NCBI RefSeq assembly: GCF_035222375.1
Contig: NC_085888.1
Coordinates: 3,534,001 to 3,598,000 of the forward strand
Length of the DNA: 64,000 nt
Direction: 5' to 3'
Source: Podospora pseudocomata
Taxonomy: Eukaryota > Ascomycota > Sordariomycetes > Sordariales > Podosporaceae
Shown here: one piece after another, positions 10,033 to 21,549 of the stretch
How positions within the stretch are numbered: position 1 is the stretch's first letter
How the letters are laid out: each line of letters starts with the position of its first letter
The notes under the pieces: model-generated
Told to the model about the DNA's origin: nothing
The model's input: the letters and a program-made list of their open reading frames with translations, nothing else
Databases searched by the model: none
Made by a program: the position numbers and the translations under genes

Positions 10033-11192
10033 TCAGTTCATGGTCTGCCGTGATCCCCCAGGTGTCTGGGTCCAAACTTCGGAGCCATTCCCTAGAGCCC
10101 TAGAGGTAGGCGCCAGCCTTTGTTCCAAGGGTGTGAAGATTCTTCTCAGACACTTGAGATGGATACGACCGGAATCACCTTCCTGGATCCAACAGTACTG
10201 TGCGTCGCACTCGGAGCACTGATATGAGTGGCAAGACATCTTTGTCTGAGATGTGAAGATCGCCGACCAATCCTTTTCATAAGGTACAAAGTGCCCACGA
10301 CGATGAGGCTCTTTGATCGAACGACAGCGGCAGCACAGCTCCATCGAGTCCCGGCTATGAAGACAGCCATGACTGAGGGGCTGCCAAGTTTCCCGGGGTT
10401 GCGAAGGGCTTTCGGGAGGGTCGAAGCATGCGCACTGATTGTGCTCGAACGGCAACAGTAATTGGCCGTCCGGAAATGTGACATGGGAACAGAGTCTATT
10501 TCCAGACGCAGCCTGGTTTTGGAGAAGTAAACAGCCGCGGAGATACTGTCTCGAAACTGGGACTGAGGTGTTGAGGTCGAAGGCCAAGTAGGTCCAACCA
10601 ATGTGAACCGATACAGGACGAGGATCGATGAGTTGCATTTGGCCGTTGGTTAAAGGCCGAAAGACGAATGGAGCGTATGCAGCCGTGGTATATGTGGAGT
10701 TCGCACAGGAAGAGCAAAGGATGCCATGTAAGTGAATTGACGTCCTTCCCCTCTCAGTTGCGTGTCCAACGAGGTCTGCCCACCTGATCACTTTGTGGGC
10801 ACACATTCTCACAGCACCCTGGGCCCTAATACAGATGCGACGAAACTTTGACTCCTGGCGTTGGCTTAATGAGAACAGGAACCAGGGGTGGCTTCCTTGG
10901 CAGGCGTGGCACCACAGTGTCAGGTTGCCAAAAGGTCTGCTGCCCAGCAGTCGCCATTGGACATATCCGACTAACATCGCACCGCGGCAGCTGACACACC
11001 TTCCAACGCCATTATCTTCTCGGAGAAGATCTGCCACGTCAAGGTTTTGTTGGCGTCTGTCAGATCCTTGGCAATATAGAGGAGAAGCTCCTCACGTAGT
11101 CGATATAATGGGCTCCTGATGTAGTTGATGAACTGTCGTCGATACCACGATGGATCGTACTCTGGAACAGTTGGTATCTTGGTGGGTTCCAT
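10033..11192 (-). CDS. F-box-like fungal protein, one apparent frameshift
   Basis: From the ATG at 11192 the minus strand encodes an F-box-like start (SPLYRLREELLLYIAKDL). The frame then changes by one base inside the A-run at 11045-11048 (TTTT on the plus strand). From there an open frame runs to 10033 with a conserved cysteine/histidine pattern: CVSCRG, LWCHACQGSHP, RRICIRAQGAVRMCAH, then further CxxC pairs (CCRC, CSEC). This pattern is common in fungal F-box proteins of unknown target; they are substrate adaptors for SCF ubiquitin ligases. The joined product would be about 386 residues. The open frame downstream has no ATG near its start, which supports the 11192 start. The break could be a real one-base loss or a homopolymer error. 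Family assignment is from motif memory. Confidence 0.55.
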
Positions 11193-11985
11193 CAGTTCAC
11201 ATGTCGTCGAAGTTGCCGTTTGAAATTGCAAGCTGGCGTGGTTATGGCTAGGCACAATTGCTGGTGTTACATGCAAACCAGCCATGATGTACAAGATATG
11301 AAAAGGTTGATAAGGTTGTTGTTGGCTGGTCAGCGGCAGGTTGTAGACCTTATAATGTGGTGGGAAAAGTGTCTGTTAGTCATCTGCGTAAAAAGGTTAA
11401 CAAGTTCAGCCACGAGCCATATACTACAATGACTCACGAAACTTGGTAGATAACTGTTTCAATTCACCCTGTCCACATACTGGCCAAAAAAGCCTATTGC
11501 TGTAAGGTAGACTGGAAAGGCGCCCAAGCCCTGCGCCCACAGAAGGGCTGGAGTAGGACAACATCAATGGAACAGTGAAGAGCGATTGGAAAGAGCAACC
11601 AACTGGCCACGGAGCGACCACTTATGCTCAGTGCAACTCAAAACTTTAACTATTGCTACCTAGGGTATTCTATTTACAAAAACCTTTCTGTTAGTCATTA
11701 TCATTGGCAAGAGCAGAAAGTTAAGATAGAAACATATAGGGTGAAGTAGTTTAACTAAGGTTGGCAATCTTGGTGGTATATTGATTGACACTGACATAAA
11801 TTGGTATCACTGATACCAATCTATGATGAGAGGACACAATTCTTTCCGTGATGCCTGTACAATCCAAAGAGCAATCCTCCCCTCAGCAAGGCAGGGGACC
11901 TTTTGATCAGACTGACATAAGGTACAAAATGGCAGAAGCCGGTTTCGACGTCAATCAAAGAGGGAGTCTTTCCTTGGAGCTTTAG
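11193..11985. other. intergenic region
   Basis: No gene is recognised. This is the 5' flank of the F-box-like gene and the 3' flank of the copper transporter gene. The stretch at 11640-11830 is noticeably A+T-rich. Confidence 0.45.
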
Positions 11986-12618
11986 TTAACATTCATCTTC
12001 ATCTTGGTGTCCGCCGTTGTTATCCTTGGCAGCGGTGAACAGGAAGGTCCCAGCAAATACACCTATCAATACGGCAAGGAAGTATCCGACGTTCATCGTC
12101 ATCACAGCCAACATTCTGGAAAGAATATACACAGGTCAGCCCCAAACTCAAGGATGGGCCAGTAGATATATGAGCACTTACACGAGATATGCATGACCTG
12201 CTATGGCCATATCGAAGCCTGCCCTCGCGAGTCTCAGTGGGAGTGGTGTGTTGAGCCAATAGCTTCGCAAACCCATTAGGATTATCCGGGCACCGCTGAC
12301 AGGTTTGACAGGCTGTGCAAGTGTTGGTTTTGCATTGCTGGAGCCGGAGCCATGTATGTGCTCGTCAGTCTCCTCGTCGCCGCCAACTTTGTGTCGGTGG
12401 TATGCTGGGTACGACGACTTCCTCCCCCAGCTTGCGCGCTCAAGAGTGTGCCGGATAGCCATCAACACATGTGTCCACGCAGCAAGAACCACGAGAAAGA
12501 TGCACGTTGCCGCGTAGTCGCCTGTGTTTTGAGGTTGCCACGAGGCCCAAAACAGTGGCGTTGATGTCGACAGAACGAACGTCATAGGCATCGTTGACAC
12601 GGGACCCTCGTGATGCAT
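11986..12618 (-). CDS. Ctr-family copper transporter
   Basis: Two exons, 12618-12182 and 12115-11986, joined by an intron with GTAAGT and TTCCAG ends, give 188 residues. There are three membrane segments, as in Ctr/SLC31: one after TPLFWASWQP (about residues 30-55), one carrying an MxxxM motif (MLAVM, about 145-150), and one with the GxxxG motif (GVFAG, about 165-170) that packs the trimer. The intron interrupts the second membrane segment. The first methionines (MPM) and MHH at the N-terminus may serve as copper contacts. The short acidic tail ends DEDEC. The protein is expected in the plasma or vacuolar membrane importing Cu(I); the sequence does not decide which. Confidence 0.85.
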
Positions 12619-13854
12619 CTTTTTCGAGCTTGTGCTGGATAGAGTTGATCAAGATCGTAGCAGGTATTTCGATCGGGACGTGAAGGCGTGGAGGAGTCCC
12701 GTTGGGGCGCCTGGGCGCATCCCATATCATAATCAGTCTGGGACAGACGGGATGACTTGTTATCTGTTGAGACTTGAAACTCCCCGGTTGGCAGTCGGTC
12801 CCTGTCGAGAGGGTATCCGACTGCTTACGACCCACGCATCTTCGTTTACCTCTTCGTTGAGCAAGTTGTTTCCAGAGTCCACTTTCAGGCCAGTGTCATT
12901 CGGGACGGAGTCTTAGGAAGGGGTGGCATAGTCAGCTCCTCTGCGTAGTATGTGCCTTCATCGGAAAGCTGTGTACCTTGCTGGCTGGCAAAGGCCTCGG
13001 TTAGAGCGCAATTGAGCACTTTATTATGCAGGGGTTTGCCCGATGGTCCCCCAATCCCCTTTCTCGTGGTGCAGGCAGGCTCCGAGTACAATTTCTAAGG
13101 AGTTATAAGCCACTGTTAGCCACAGAATGTTCGAAGATACACCGAAGACTGCTGGCCGAGTCTTTGAGACAGTTCGTGACAGCTTGATAGGTGTCAGCCA
13201 ACAAGACGAGACCATATTCAGATCCAGCCATGTCTGGCACCAGCTTATTTCACTCAATCGACGTCCGCACGTCATCTGCCTTGAGTCCCTTGTTGAACAA
13301 CTGTAGCAGACTGAATTAATGATAAGCCCTCGATTCATCTTCATCATTTCACGTGGCAGCCGAGAAGCCAGCCCTCTCAAGCTGCACAGTACAGGCCCAG
13401 ACGTATTGTTAGCAAGGCGAGCAGGCGGCTCACGTCCGTATCATTCAACCGAAGCTTCGACTCTAGGTGCCATCAGGCGGCAGTTCTCGGGGTGCTGCTC
13501 ATTATCAGGGGAAAGGCCCTCCATTTGACTGATTGATTTGGATGAGAGTTTTGAAGCTCAGATGGCGAGTGAGAAAACAAGGCTGCGATGGAAACACCAC
13601 ACACACATCCACAGCTGCTGCCAGCTGGGGGATGTGTGCCAAGCCTTGTCTGATGCGGGCTGAACTCGAACCAAAGCCCTCCCTCGATTCCCCCACTTCA
13701 GGGTGCATCCAAACAACAACAACATCAACACCGTCGCATGTTTTGGTCCCTATTCTTCCCAAGTATCTTTGCCATCCCAACAACTGCTTTTATCCGCTCT
13801 GGGACCGGAGAATATAGATATCAAAATACATACCCAACTCTTCTCTTATTCACC
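12619..13854. other. intergenic region between divergent genes
   Basis: This holds the promoters of the copper transporter (-) and the disordered protein (+). Several frames of 60-130 codons exist on both strands, but none shows a recognisable motif or splice pattern. I see no gene that I can support. Confidence 0.4.
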
Positions 13855-14994
13855 ATGGACCAAGATCAGTTCGGCGGCCGCACCGATGATGACCTCTTTG
13901 CCGACGATATCGAACCTGTCTCGTACGAGGGAGAGGCCGTCGACCCCCCGCCGGCGACCACCTCCAAGCCAGAGTCCGCCGAGGTTCCTCAACAACCAGC
14001 GGCAGAGGTTATACCAGACCCTCCTGTTCGCGCACAACTCGGGGGGCTAGCCCAGTCAAGACATAACTACCCAGACAGATCCCGCGCATCCAACAACAAG
14101 AGCAACGACAACAGGTCTTTTACCAAGGCACCACCTGCTTCGGCTCCCTCGAATACCACCAATACACCGGCGAACGCACCGTCGGGTCCGAAAAGCTATG
14201 TTCACAGGGGGAAATTGAAGACAAACAACAACACCGCCGCGGCGAGCGATATCCGCACGCTGAGTGGCGGTATGCAACGCTCCAGGATGAGTCAGGCTGA
14301 GTCCGACAAGATGATGGAGGAGAAAAGACTTGCTTCTGTTGAGAAGGAGCGGAAGTTCCAACGGATCAAACAGGATGAGGAGGAACACGCCATTGCTGTT
14401 GCCAAGGGCGAAGAAGAGGCATTGAAGCGCAAACAGGAGGAGGCTGCTGGCCTGAGAAAACGCAAGCCGAGAGATGCGCCCAAGCCGAAGCCGGCCCCGG
14501 TGGAGAGAAACAAGTATGATGCAGACCGGATGCAAAACAAGGGTCGTAAAGGGACGAGAGCACCATGGGACCAAGACAAGGTGGATTTAGACCAAGCGGA
14601 CGCCTTCAGAAAGGGGGCGAATCGCGAAGTAAAGGGATCAACAGGATCAGGGTTGGGAGCAAGCAGGTATGCTTCCCAGGAGCCGAGCCGTGAACATGTC
14701 GACCAGGAAAGCGATGCATTTGGAAAACACAGCTCTAGGCAGAACAAACAAGGGAGGACCTTGTTCGAAGCGGACGACGCGTACAGACAAAAGCAGGAGG
14801 CGTTTAGACAAAACAAGGGCGGACATCAGCCCTCGGCCGTGTCACAACCGCTCACAACCAAGTCAAGTCAAAAGCCCAAGCCAACTGAGGACTTTCCAGT
14901 GCTACCGTCGTCAGGCCCTACCGCTACAAACACGGTGGTCAGTCCCAGTTGGGTGAAGCCGGTTGGAGATTGGGCTGAGGACGTTGAAGGGTAG
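13855..14994 (+). CDS. conserved disordered coiled-coil protein of unknown function
   Basis: A single exon of 379 residues. The ATG at 13855 is chosen over an upstream in-frame ATG at 13738 because MDQDQFGGRTDDDLFADD starts the low-complexity acidic N-terminus seen in similar fungal proteins. The sequence is rich in Pro, Ser, Asn and Lys. A conserved-looking SGGMQRSRMSQAESDKMMEEK segment near residue 140 is followed by a charged helical stretch (about 145-200) and then RKRKPRD. The last residues, SPSWVKPVGDWAEDVEG, are aromatic and acidic. No catalytic domain is seen. It resembles fungal proteins of RNA-linked or ribosome-linked function, but that is impression only. No signal peptide or membrane segment. 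Confidence 0.75.
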   Translation: MDQDQFGGRTDDDLFADDIEPVSYEGEAVDPPPATTSKPESAEVPQQPAAEVIPDPPVRAQLGGLAQSRHNYPDRSRASNNKSNDNRSFTKAPPASAPSNTTNTPANAPSGPKSYVHRGKLKTNNNTAAASDIRTLSGGMQRSRMSQAESDKMMEEKRLASVEKERKFQRIKQDEEEHAIAVAKGEEEALKRKQEEAAGLRKRKPRDAPKPKPAPVERNKYDADRMQNKGRKGTRAPWDQDKVDLDQADAFRKGANREVKGSTGSGLGASRYASQEPSREHVDQESDAFGKHSSRQNKQGRTLFEADDAYRQKQEAFRQNKGGHQPSAVSQPLTTKSSQKPKPTEDFPVLPSSGPTATNTVVSPSWVKPVGDWAEDVEG

Positions 14995-15323
14995 GTAAAC
15001 GTCGTCTATGAGGTTGGATACAGCGGCATTGGATATAACACTCTTTCTGGAAACAATCGACGGCGTCCATTTCATTTGCGGACATTCTACCTCCTAAATT
15101 CCTTCAAGGTGCTCTACGTGCTCTTCACACCGCTTGGAGTTTTCGCTGATGTTAATCTTGGGTGATTCTTGCCAAGCAGGACATGCGCCGGACTTGAGTG
15201 CTGTTCCGCATCGAACCGTGGTAAAGCTTGCGTGGTGGCAAGTGTGAACACCCGAGGATGGTTCAGGCAATTGTTGGACCACCTGTTCTATTATTTGCAT
15301 AGTGCCAAGGCCCCTCTACGTCT
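14995..15323. other. intergenic region, convergent 3' ends
   Basis: Short spacer between the stops of the disordered protein gene and GPI16. No gene or clear terminator structure is seen. Confidence 0.45.
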
Positions 15324-17289
15324 TCACTCCTTCAAAGCTCCCTCTATGCTTTGGGCCGTGTCAACGGTCTCAAACTTGTCAGGTTTTGTGCCTGATTCAT
15401 CTGAGACGTTGCCAGTCTTGCCCTTCTTGAGCTTTTCCACCAACAAACCAACACGCCCCTGAATCCTCTTCTTGAGCGCAGCCAGACCCACCTCAGGCCC
15501 TTCATCCGCAGCCACGAACCTCCTCACCAGGATATTGAACATGCCTCCAAATGCCAGTGCGATAGCTGTAGAAGTAAAAATGATAACGTTATATGGCATG
15601 CTGAAATCCGGGGTCGGCAAACTGCACAACAAGGACGTGGTTCGGAGGTTGTAGGCAGCCGGGCTCAAAATGGTAATGACGGCAGCCGCAACATCAAACC
15701 CTCTGTTGGCATCCGGAGGGTATTCGGTATATCGGAGAATGGATTTCTCAAAGTCGTAAGTCAAGAAGACAGTGGATGCTGGCGGGACGCGCATGCGCAC
15801 TTCAAGCTGCGTGCCCCTTGCGCGGTCGACAGCCGGGCGATAGTAGACCTCCTTGATCAAAGAGTCGTCCTTGGCGGTCTGCCCCTGAATGCGAGCGGAC
15901 ATGGTGTGCAGGTAGATGCGCATGAACCACGGAAGAGACTCCATGTAGACAAACTCGACTTCCGTGTCGGGACTTGGGTTGTGTAGGATGGTTTGCACAC
16001 CACCGCGTTCCTGGCCATGACCCGTGAAGCTACGCTCGGCGTATAGTAAAGGAGTCTCTGGTTTGACGACAACAGCTAACTCATCTTCCGGGGCCGGCAG
16101 CACAATCTCGAAATCAACGTCTGGCTGAATCTCAAAGCAGCGCGAAACCCGGTCGAGATTCTTCTTTTCGAGGACGCCATCGGAGTGAAAAACGCTGCGC
16201 GAATCCGGAACATGGAGGCAAACCGGTGGAACGGCTGGGTCTGTCAAGGGGCATGTTCCCTTCATCGTTCTGCCAAAGATTTGGGACAGCGTCCAGTCTT
16301 GGTTGGCCTGGTGATCGGTCGGGAAGCACGTGTCGGGCGCGTGGTACGATTTCGAGGTATTGCAGGGGAGCTCATGGCCGGGAGGGGGCCTAGGAATCGG
16401 GTTACCTGGACCATGTTAGCGAATGACAGTCCCTCGAAAATCAGGGAAAGCCCATACCCCTCGGCCGTTTGGACCGGTCAATATCAAGGACCATATCTAT
16501 GGTCAGCTCGATCTGCAAGACGCACTCTGCACCGGCGGGGCAGATAGGCTTGACATCAATAGCCATGCTCTGCCATGAGGCATCAAACAGCTTGTGTCCA
16601 TCGAGCAGGGTGGCAATGCCCGCCTTGCCCTTGCATGGTAGAAGCTTCAGGAAAGGGGTAAGGTTCTCGGTGCACACCACCTCATGGGGCAGAACGCCAT
16701 AGAGCAAATGTGTGTCGGCGGCAGTCATATTCGGATGGTCGCCCTCGGGCTGGAAGGACATAACGGGTCGGGTGGTTCGAGTGCCATCGATGAAGTTGAG
16801 CGAGGCGCAAAAAAGGCCAGAGAGCGCATTCGTCAGCGTCAGCCATTTGTGATCGGCCCTGTAACCCAAAGCTGTCAGTTCGTGGGAGCGGAACGGAAAT
16901 CATTGTGAAGAGTCATACTCCTCGTCAGTCGCAGCTTGTAGCCAAGCCCACAGCTCGACGCCTGTTCCCCCTTCTCTGGCGCCGCCCCATGGTCTCGCGC
17001 CCCAGCTCTCGGAATCCCACCTCCCCAGGCTAAACCTCAGGTGCAGCTCTTGGGTGCCGGCATGTTGGAGAATTTGTCCGAGCGATCGAGGGAAGAATCG
17101 GAAGTTGTGCGCTTCAAACTCGGAGAGCGAAGTGTTGGATCGGAAATTGAAACTTGCTAAAAGTGCCGACAGAGGCAGTGGTCGAAGGACGAGCTGTTCG
17201 TGGTAGTCTGCCGCGGCGGCAGATGCTGAAGAAAGAAGAGAGGAAAAGGAAACAAACGAGAGCAAAGCGAAGGAAAATAGTTGACGCAT
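15324..17289 (-). CDS. GPI16: GPI transamidase subunit Gpi16/PIG-T
   Basis: Three exons, 17289-16919, 16858-16458 and 16405-15324, splice in frame to 617 residues, close to the usual length (yeast about 610). The start at 17289 gives a signal peptide. The luminal body carries family blocks YHEQLVLRPLP, the W-x-L-T-N-A-L segment WLTLTNALSGLFCASLNF, the cysteine (VVCTENLTPFLKLLPCKGKAG) that in PIG-T forms a disulfide with the catalytic subunit, and DWTLSQIFGR. One membrane segment (about residues 526-552) precedes a short cytosolic basic tail. The protein is an essential ER subunit that attaches GPI anchors to proteins. Its gene is divergent from LUC7 with 458 bases between starts. Confidence 0.93.
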
Positions 17290-17747
17290 TTTCCCAACAA
17301 TCACGGCGGTCCGTCCATTGGCGCCGGGCAACACATAAGGTACAAGAGAAGACAAAATGTTTGATGTATTTCAGGGACCAAGAAGCCAGTGCATCGTAGG
17401 TGTGTGTCTTAGCTGTCGCGACGCACGCACGAGATGACGGCCACTGTCAGACACCGAGCGGCGCCCAGGGGTCAATTAGAGCCCCATAGTAACGGGGGGA
17501 CCCCACATCTCCCAGCGTGTTGCATTTTCCAGCAACGCCAGCCTTGCAGCGCGGCTGAACTCAACCATCAATTTATTTTCCAAAAAGCATCCCAGCCACA
17601 CCTTGACGTCGACATCAGCACAGCATACAAGCCAGTTGTCAGCGCTTTTCATCGCTATCTTTCTGATACCTGGACCTCGCGTCACTTACAACATTCAATC
17701 TTTCCCATTAGATATTTGCCTGTCTGTTCCCAAAGCCGGCCGGAACC
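17290..17747. promoter_or_regulatory. shared divergent promoter of GPI16 and LUC7
   Basis: 458 bases between two divergent starts of housekeeping genes. An open frame runs through the LUC7 side from 17434 but lies upstream of a better start and is not taken as coding. No TATA box is evident. Confidence 0.4.
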
Positions 17748-18693
17748 ATGGCAGCTGAACAACGAAAGCTTCTTGGTCAGTCCTCATCCCGTCCTATCGT
17801 TATTCTTCCTTGCCTCCCTCCATGTCACTAACTCTCCTTTAGAGCAGCTGATGGGCTCCAACCTCACCACCCGCGCCGCCCAGCTTCCCTTAACCGACCC
17901 AAAAGTCTGCCGATCCTATCTCGTCGGCACCTGTCCCCACGACCTCTTCACCAACACAAAGGCAGATCTTGGCCCCTGCCCTCGCGTCCACTCCGAGCCG
18001 CTCAAGCAAGAGTACGACTCCCTCCCAGACCCCGAAAAGAAGAAACTCGGCTTCGAGCACGACTACCTGCGCGACCTGTCTTCGCGAATCGATGCCTGCA
18101 ACCGTAACATCGACACACTCCAGCGACGCTTAGAAAAGACGCCTGATGAAGTCCGGCAAACCAACGCGCTGTTGAAGGCTATCTCTGACCTCGGCTCAAC
18201 AATCGCGAATGGCCTCCTGGAGGTGGAGATTCTGGCTGAAACGGGAGAAGTAGGAAGAGCTTACGACGAGTACTACAAGGTTCGACACGCCCAAGCGGCC
18301 AAGGCAGACAAAGAGAAGGAGCTTAAGGCGCTGAGTGAGACGTCTGGGCCATCGGGACATCAGAAGCTGCAGGTGTGCGATGTGTGCGGTGCCTATCTCA
18401 GCAGGCTGGACAATGACAGGCGTTTGGCCGATCACTTCTTTGGCAAAATGCACTTGGGCTTCGCCCAGATGAGAAAGGCGTACGAATCTTTCCCCAAGGA
18501 AATGAGAGGGAGGTACCAGGGCGGCGGCGGAGGTGGCGGCGGGCATGGAAGAGGAGTGCAGCAAATGGACGACGATATGGGCCATGTTCCCACGGGGCCG
18601 GGAGGAGGATTCGGTGATGGCTGGAATAAGGGGCCACGAGGCCCCCGTGCCGGCGGAGGATTCCGTCCGAGAGGGCCAAGAAGAGGGTGGTAG
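17748..18693 (+). CDS. LUC7: U1 snRNP protein Luc7
   Basis: Two exons, 17748-17775 and 17843-18693, give 292 residues. The nine-codon first exon MAAEQRKLL joins to EQLMG, the invariant Luc7 N-terminus, which fixes the start. The CCCH-type finger spans about residues 30-57 (VCRSYLVGTCPHD to CPRVH). A helical coiled-coil stretch is followed by the C2H2 finger at about 185-215 (VCDVCGAYL to HFFGKMH). The C-terminus is a Gly/Arg-rich tail typical of RNA-binding proteins. Luc7 is part of the U1 snRNP and helps select 5' splice sites. Its gene shares a divergent promoter region with GPI16. Confidence 0.93.
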
Positions 18694-19122
18694 TTTGTTT
18701 TTCAGGACGCCCGGTCGTATTTTCATTCTTTGGTTAAGACTGTTACTGCAGGTTGCATTGGCAAGGCGTTTTGGAGTTTTAAGGATGCTGGGTTCTGGGC
18801 ACAATTTGATTTCATTGGTTGGAATTGTCTCCGCTATGGTCTCACAGATGGCCACACACAAAGGCCCTCGCCCCAACCAACATAAGACAGAACTACGTGT
18901 AAGAAAAACATGTTGGGCGCCTAAATATATCCAGCTGCTTCATCTCACTTTTTTTCTTCTGGCGAGCAGCTTCCTTCTTAAGCTCAACGCGGATGGTTTT
19001 GTCGAAAGTCAGCATGAAACCCACATGGGATGTGATGGGCATGCATTATTAGTTCTTTCATTGTGTCTACGCACTGCTTGCTTTAGACTTGTACATGGCT
19101 TGTTCCACCGGATAAACTCCCC
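18694..19122. other. intergenic region
   Basis: 3' flank of LUC7 and 5' flank of the HET gene. On the minus strand near 18930-19015 a short basic frame (MLTFDKTIRVELKKEAARQ) could be an exon of a small protein, but no start exon or second splice site was found, so it is not annotated as a gene. Confidence 0.4.
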
Positions 19123-21549
19123 ATGAACACGATAACTGTTGCACTGGCACCGGTGGTTGAGCAGGAGCAGCACTCTGGGCTAGAAGAGCCCTGTGAAGAG
19201 GAAAAGCAACGACAGGAAGAACACTTTTATGAGGTGAACGAGGCTAATAAGCAGGAAAACCCCAATAAGAAAGAGGGGCCCTGCGATGAAGAGTCGTGTG
19301 AAGAGGAAGACCCAGAGAAGAAACAGGAAGAAAAGAGGGGACAGAGGGAAAAGAAGAGACAGGAGCCTGACTGGGGTCCCGTATTCGACCGTCGATATTA
19401 CGGTTTATCAACACTATTTCAACACCCAACCGACGGACCTTCTGGCCTCTTGCCTGCACAGACAACCTTTCAATACAAACCTTTGGACCCATCCAAACAA
19501 GAATTCAGATGGATCTCTCTCCTACCGGCCGAGTTCGAAGACGACATCGTCATCTCGATAGTACACGAGGAGTTTGCTATAGCGCCTGAGGTAGATTACA
19601 TCGCGTTATCCTACGTCTGGGGCTCTCAGGAAAACCCACAGCCTGTCTTCGTCCAAGACTGCTGGGCACCGAACTATGAAGAGGTTGACCCTAACCACAA
19701 CATCATCATGGTGACGCAAAATCTCGAGATGGCACTCCGACACCTCAGGGACACAGAGGAATGTATGTCCATGTGGATTGACGCCATATGCATTGACCAG
19801 CAAAATGTAGCGGAACGTAGCCATCAAGTGGCGTTTATGGGTGAAATCTACCGCAAGGCCACCAAGACATATGTATGGGTTGGTCCATTCGCAGATGACA
19901 GCGACGAGGCGATGGAATGGGTCGACCTGATCGGTGGTAGCATAAATGTCGATTGGGGCGATGAGATGATGAACACCACAGACTTGTTGGAGAAGACAAA
20001 GTACGCGCCCATGGCAGATGCATCGGTACCCTATGAATTCGAATGGCCCTGGCCGTTATTGAACCTGTGTCACTTCACCAACAGGGAGTACTTCACAAGG
20101 CTATGGGTACGGCAGGAAGTGAAACTGTCACAGAACAAAGTGCTTGTCTGCGGTTTTAAGCAGCTCGATTGGCACTTTTTCGCGACTTTTGCCCGCTGGA
20201 TGGCAGTGAAACCCTACACCTGCGTGGATAAATATGGAGTATGGACCCAGGAGATGGAAAGGAAGTATAAGGCGGGCAGCGAGTTGGTCTCTAACATTTG
20301 TGCGAAATTGTATGATGGTGCCTTCTTGTCCTTTGATCGGCTTCGGTTCGATAACAGCAAGCTGAACTGGAAAGATCCCAGGGACGCAATCTACGCCAAC
20401 CTGGGCCTGCTCCCACCCGAGTACCGCCAGTTGGGAATCAAGCCGGACTACGACAAAAACCCGGCGGCTATCTTCACCGATGTTGCGGTTCGAGTGGCCA
20501 CCAAGCTTCGGAGTCTGGGGTTCCTCGAATCCTGTGATCGCACTGCCACTGAGTTGGACAGCCTCCCTAGCTGGGTCCCTGACTGGTCATCGCCCATGAG
20601 GATGGCGGCGGATTCAGAAAATATCTGGAGCGCCTCTGCTTGGATATCGGCCCAGGTCGAATACGTGGGCGATGGCGTGTTGACGGCCAACGGTGTACCA
20701 ATCTCAGAAGTTCAAAGGGTTGACCGCTGGGAGGATGAAAGATCTTACGAAGGCCAGCCCTACATGGTATTCGACTGCATCCGGTCCTGGTGCAAGCATG
20801 TACCTGACAACTATGATGAGCAAGAATGGTTCTTGCCAGGCACCGGTCTGACGTGGTTGGAGGCCTGGTGTAGGCTTTTCCTATATGGCAATCTCAGCGA
20901 AGTTTTCGAGGCTGGGCAAGAGACAATGGTTCACAGACCTGACTTGTTCTCGTTACAAGAAGCCAAAGAACTCATGCTCATCATTTGGAAAGCACGGTCC
21001 TTTCACGAGATATGGTGTCTCTATGATCCGACATGGCAACGCATGGAGAGGTTCCTGTCCAAGATTGGCGACAGGATGAAAGGCAAATCTGTTTTTCGGA
21101 CAGTAGATCGGGATATTGGAGTAGCATCTTCCTCGGTAAAGGCTGGCGATATGGTATGTGTGCTTTTGGGTTGTCAGGTGCCGGTTGTTTTGACACCTAA
21201 AGAAAGGGATGGTTCATCTCCCGACGAGCAAAATCAGTGGCAGGTATCAGGAAGCTGCTTCGTTGTTGGGTCGATGGATGGCGAAGCTATCACGGGAGCA
21301 TTGCCAGAACACTACCGAACTGTCGACTGGAGATATCGCAAGGACGTGCTTCCCGAAAATAAAATCAATAAGTTTCGTTCTGGTCTGCGTAATGACGAAT
21401 ACAGAACACTGGAAACCGATCCGTCACAAGTTTTAGAGGAATGCGGTATCCCCTGTATTAGATACGAAAGGGAACCACACCTGCTCGAGGTCTCACCAGA
21501 TGCGTTGCGGGATGTAGGGATAAATCTGCAGCAATTTACGCTCGTTTAA
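19123..21549 (+). CDS. HET domain (heterokaryon incompatibility) protein
   Basis: A single intact exon of 808 residues. Residues 1-85 are a highly charged Glu/Lys low-complexity lead. The HET domain covers about residues 155-310, with its hallmark blocks ALSYVWG (near 163), WIDAICIDQQN (near 219) and the IYRKATKTYVWVGP block (near 243). The long C-terminal half has the usual HET-protein elements, including RDAIYANLGLL and the tryptophan-rich LPSWVPDWS. HET proteins trigger regulated cell death after non-self recognition on hyphal fusion; the domain is considered distantly related to TIR. No repeat sensor domain is present, so this is a HET-only form, as most are. The true start could be downstream, inside the charged lead. 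Confidence 0.9.
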   Translation: MNTITVALAPVVEQEQHSGLEEPCEEEKQRQEEHFYEVNEANKQENPNKKEGPCDEESCEEEDPEKKQEEKRGQREKKRQEPDWGPVFDRRYYGLSTLFQHPTDGPSGLLPAQTTFQYKPLDPSKQEFRWISLLPAEFEDDIVISIVHEEFAIAPEVDYIALSYVWGSQENPQPVFVQDCWAPNYEEVDPNHNIIMVTQNLEMALRHLRDTEECMSMWIDAICIDQQNVAERSHQVAFMGEIYRKATKTYVWVGPFADDSDEAMEWVDLIGGSINVDWGDEMMNTTDLLEKTKYAPMADASVPYEFEWPWPLLNLCHFTNREYFTRLWVRQEVKLSQNKVLVCGFKQLDWHFFATFARWMAVKPYTCVDKYGVWTQEMERKYKAGSELVSNICAKLYDGAFLSFDRLRFDNSKLNWKDPRDAIYANLGLLPPEYRQLGIKPDYDKNPAAIFTDVAVRVATKLRSLGFLESCDRTATELDSLPSWVPDWSSPMRMAADSENIWSASAWISAQVEYVGDGVLTANGVPISEVQRVDRWEDERSYEGQPYMVFDCIRSWCKHVPDNYDEQEWFLPGTGLTWLEAWCRLFLYGNLSEVFEAGQETMVHRPDLFSLQEAKELMLIIWKARSFHEIWCLYDPTWQRMERFLSKIGDRMKGKSVFRTVDRDIGVASSSVKAGDMVCVLLGCQVPVVLTPKERDGSSPDEQNQWQVSGSCFVVGSMDGEAITGALPEHYRTVDWRYRKDVLPENKINKFRSGLRNDEYRTLETDPSQVLEECGIPCIRYEREPHLLEVSPDALRDVGINLQQFTLV

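Noticed and set aside
13738-13854. Upstream in-frame ATG of the disordered protein, giving a hydrophobic lead
   Set aside because: The extra lead is unlike the acidic N-terminus expected; the second ATG has a better context and start block.
17434-17747. Upstream extension of the LUC7 reading frame
   Set aside because: Luc7 proteins begin with the short exon at 17748; the upstream part has no family match and lies in the shared promoter with GPI16.
18930-19015. Short basic minus-strand frame near the HET gene that could be an exon of a small mitochondrial protein
   Set aside because: No start exon, no paired splice site and no motif I can name; kept only as a note on the gap.
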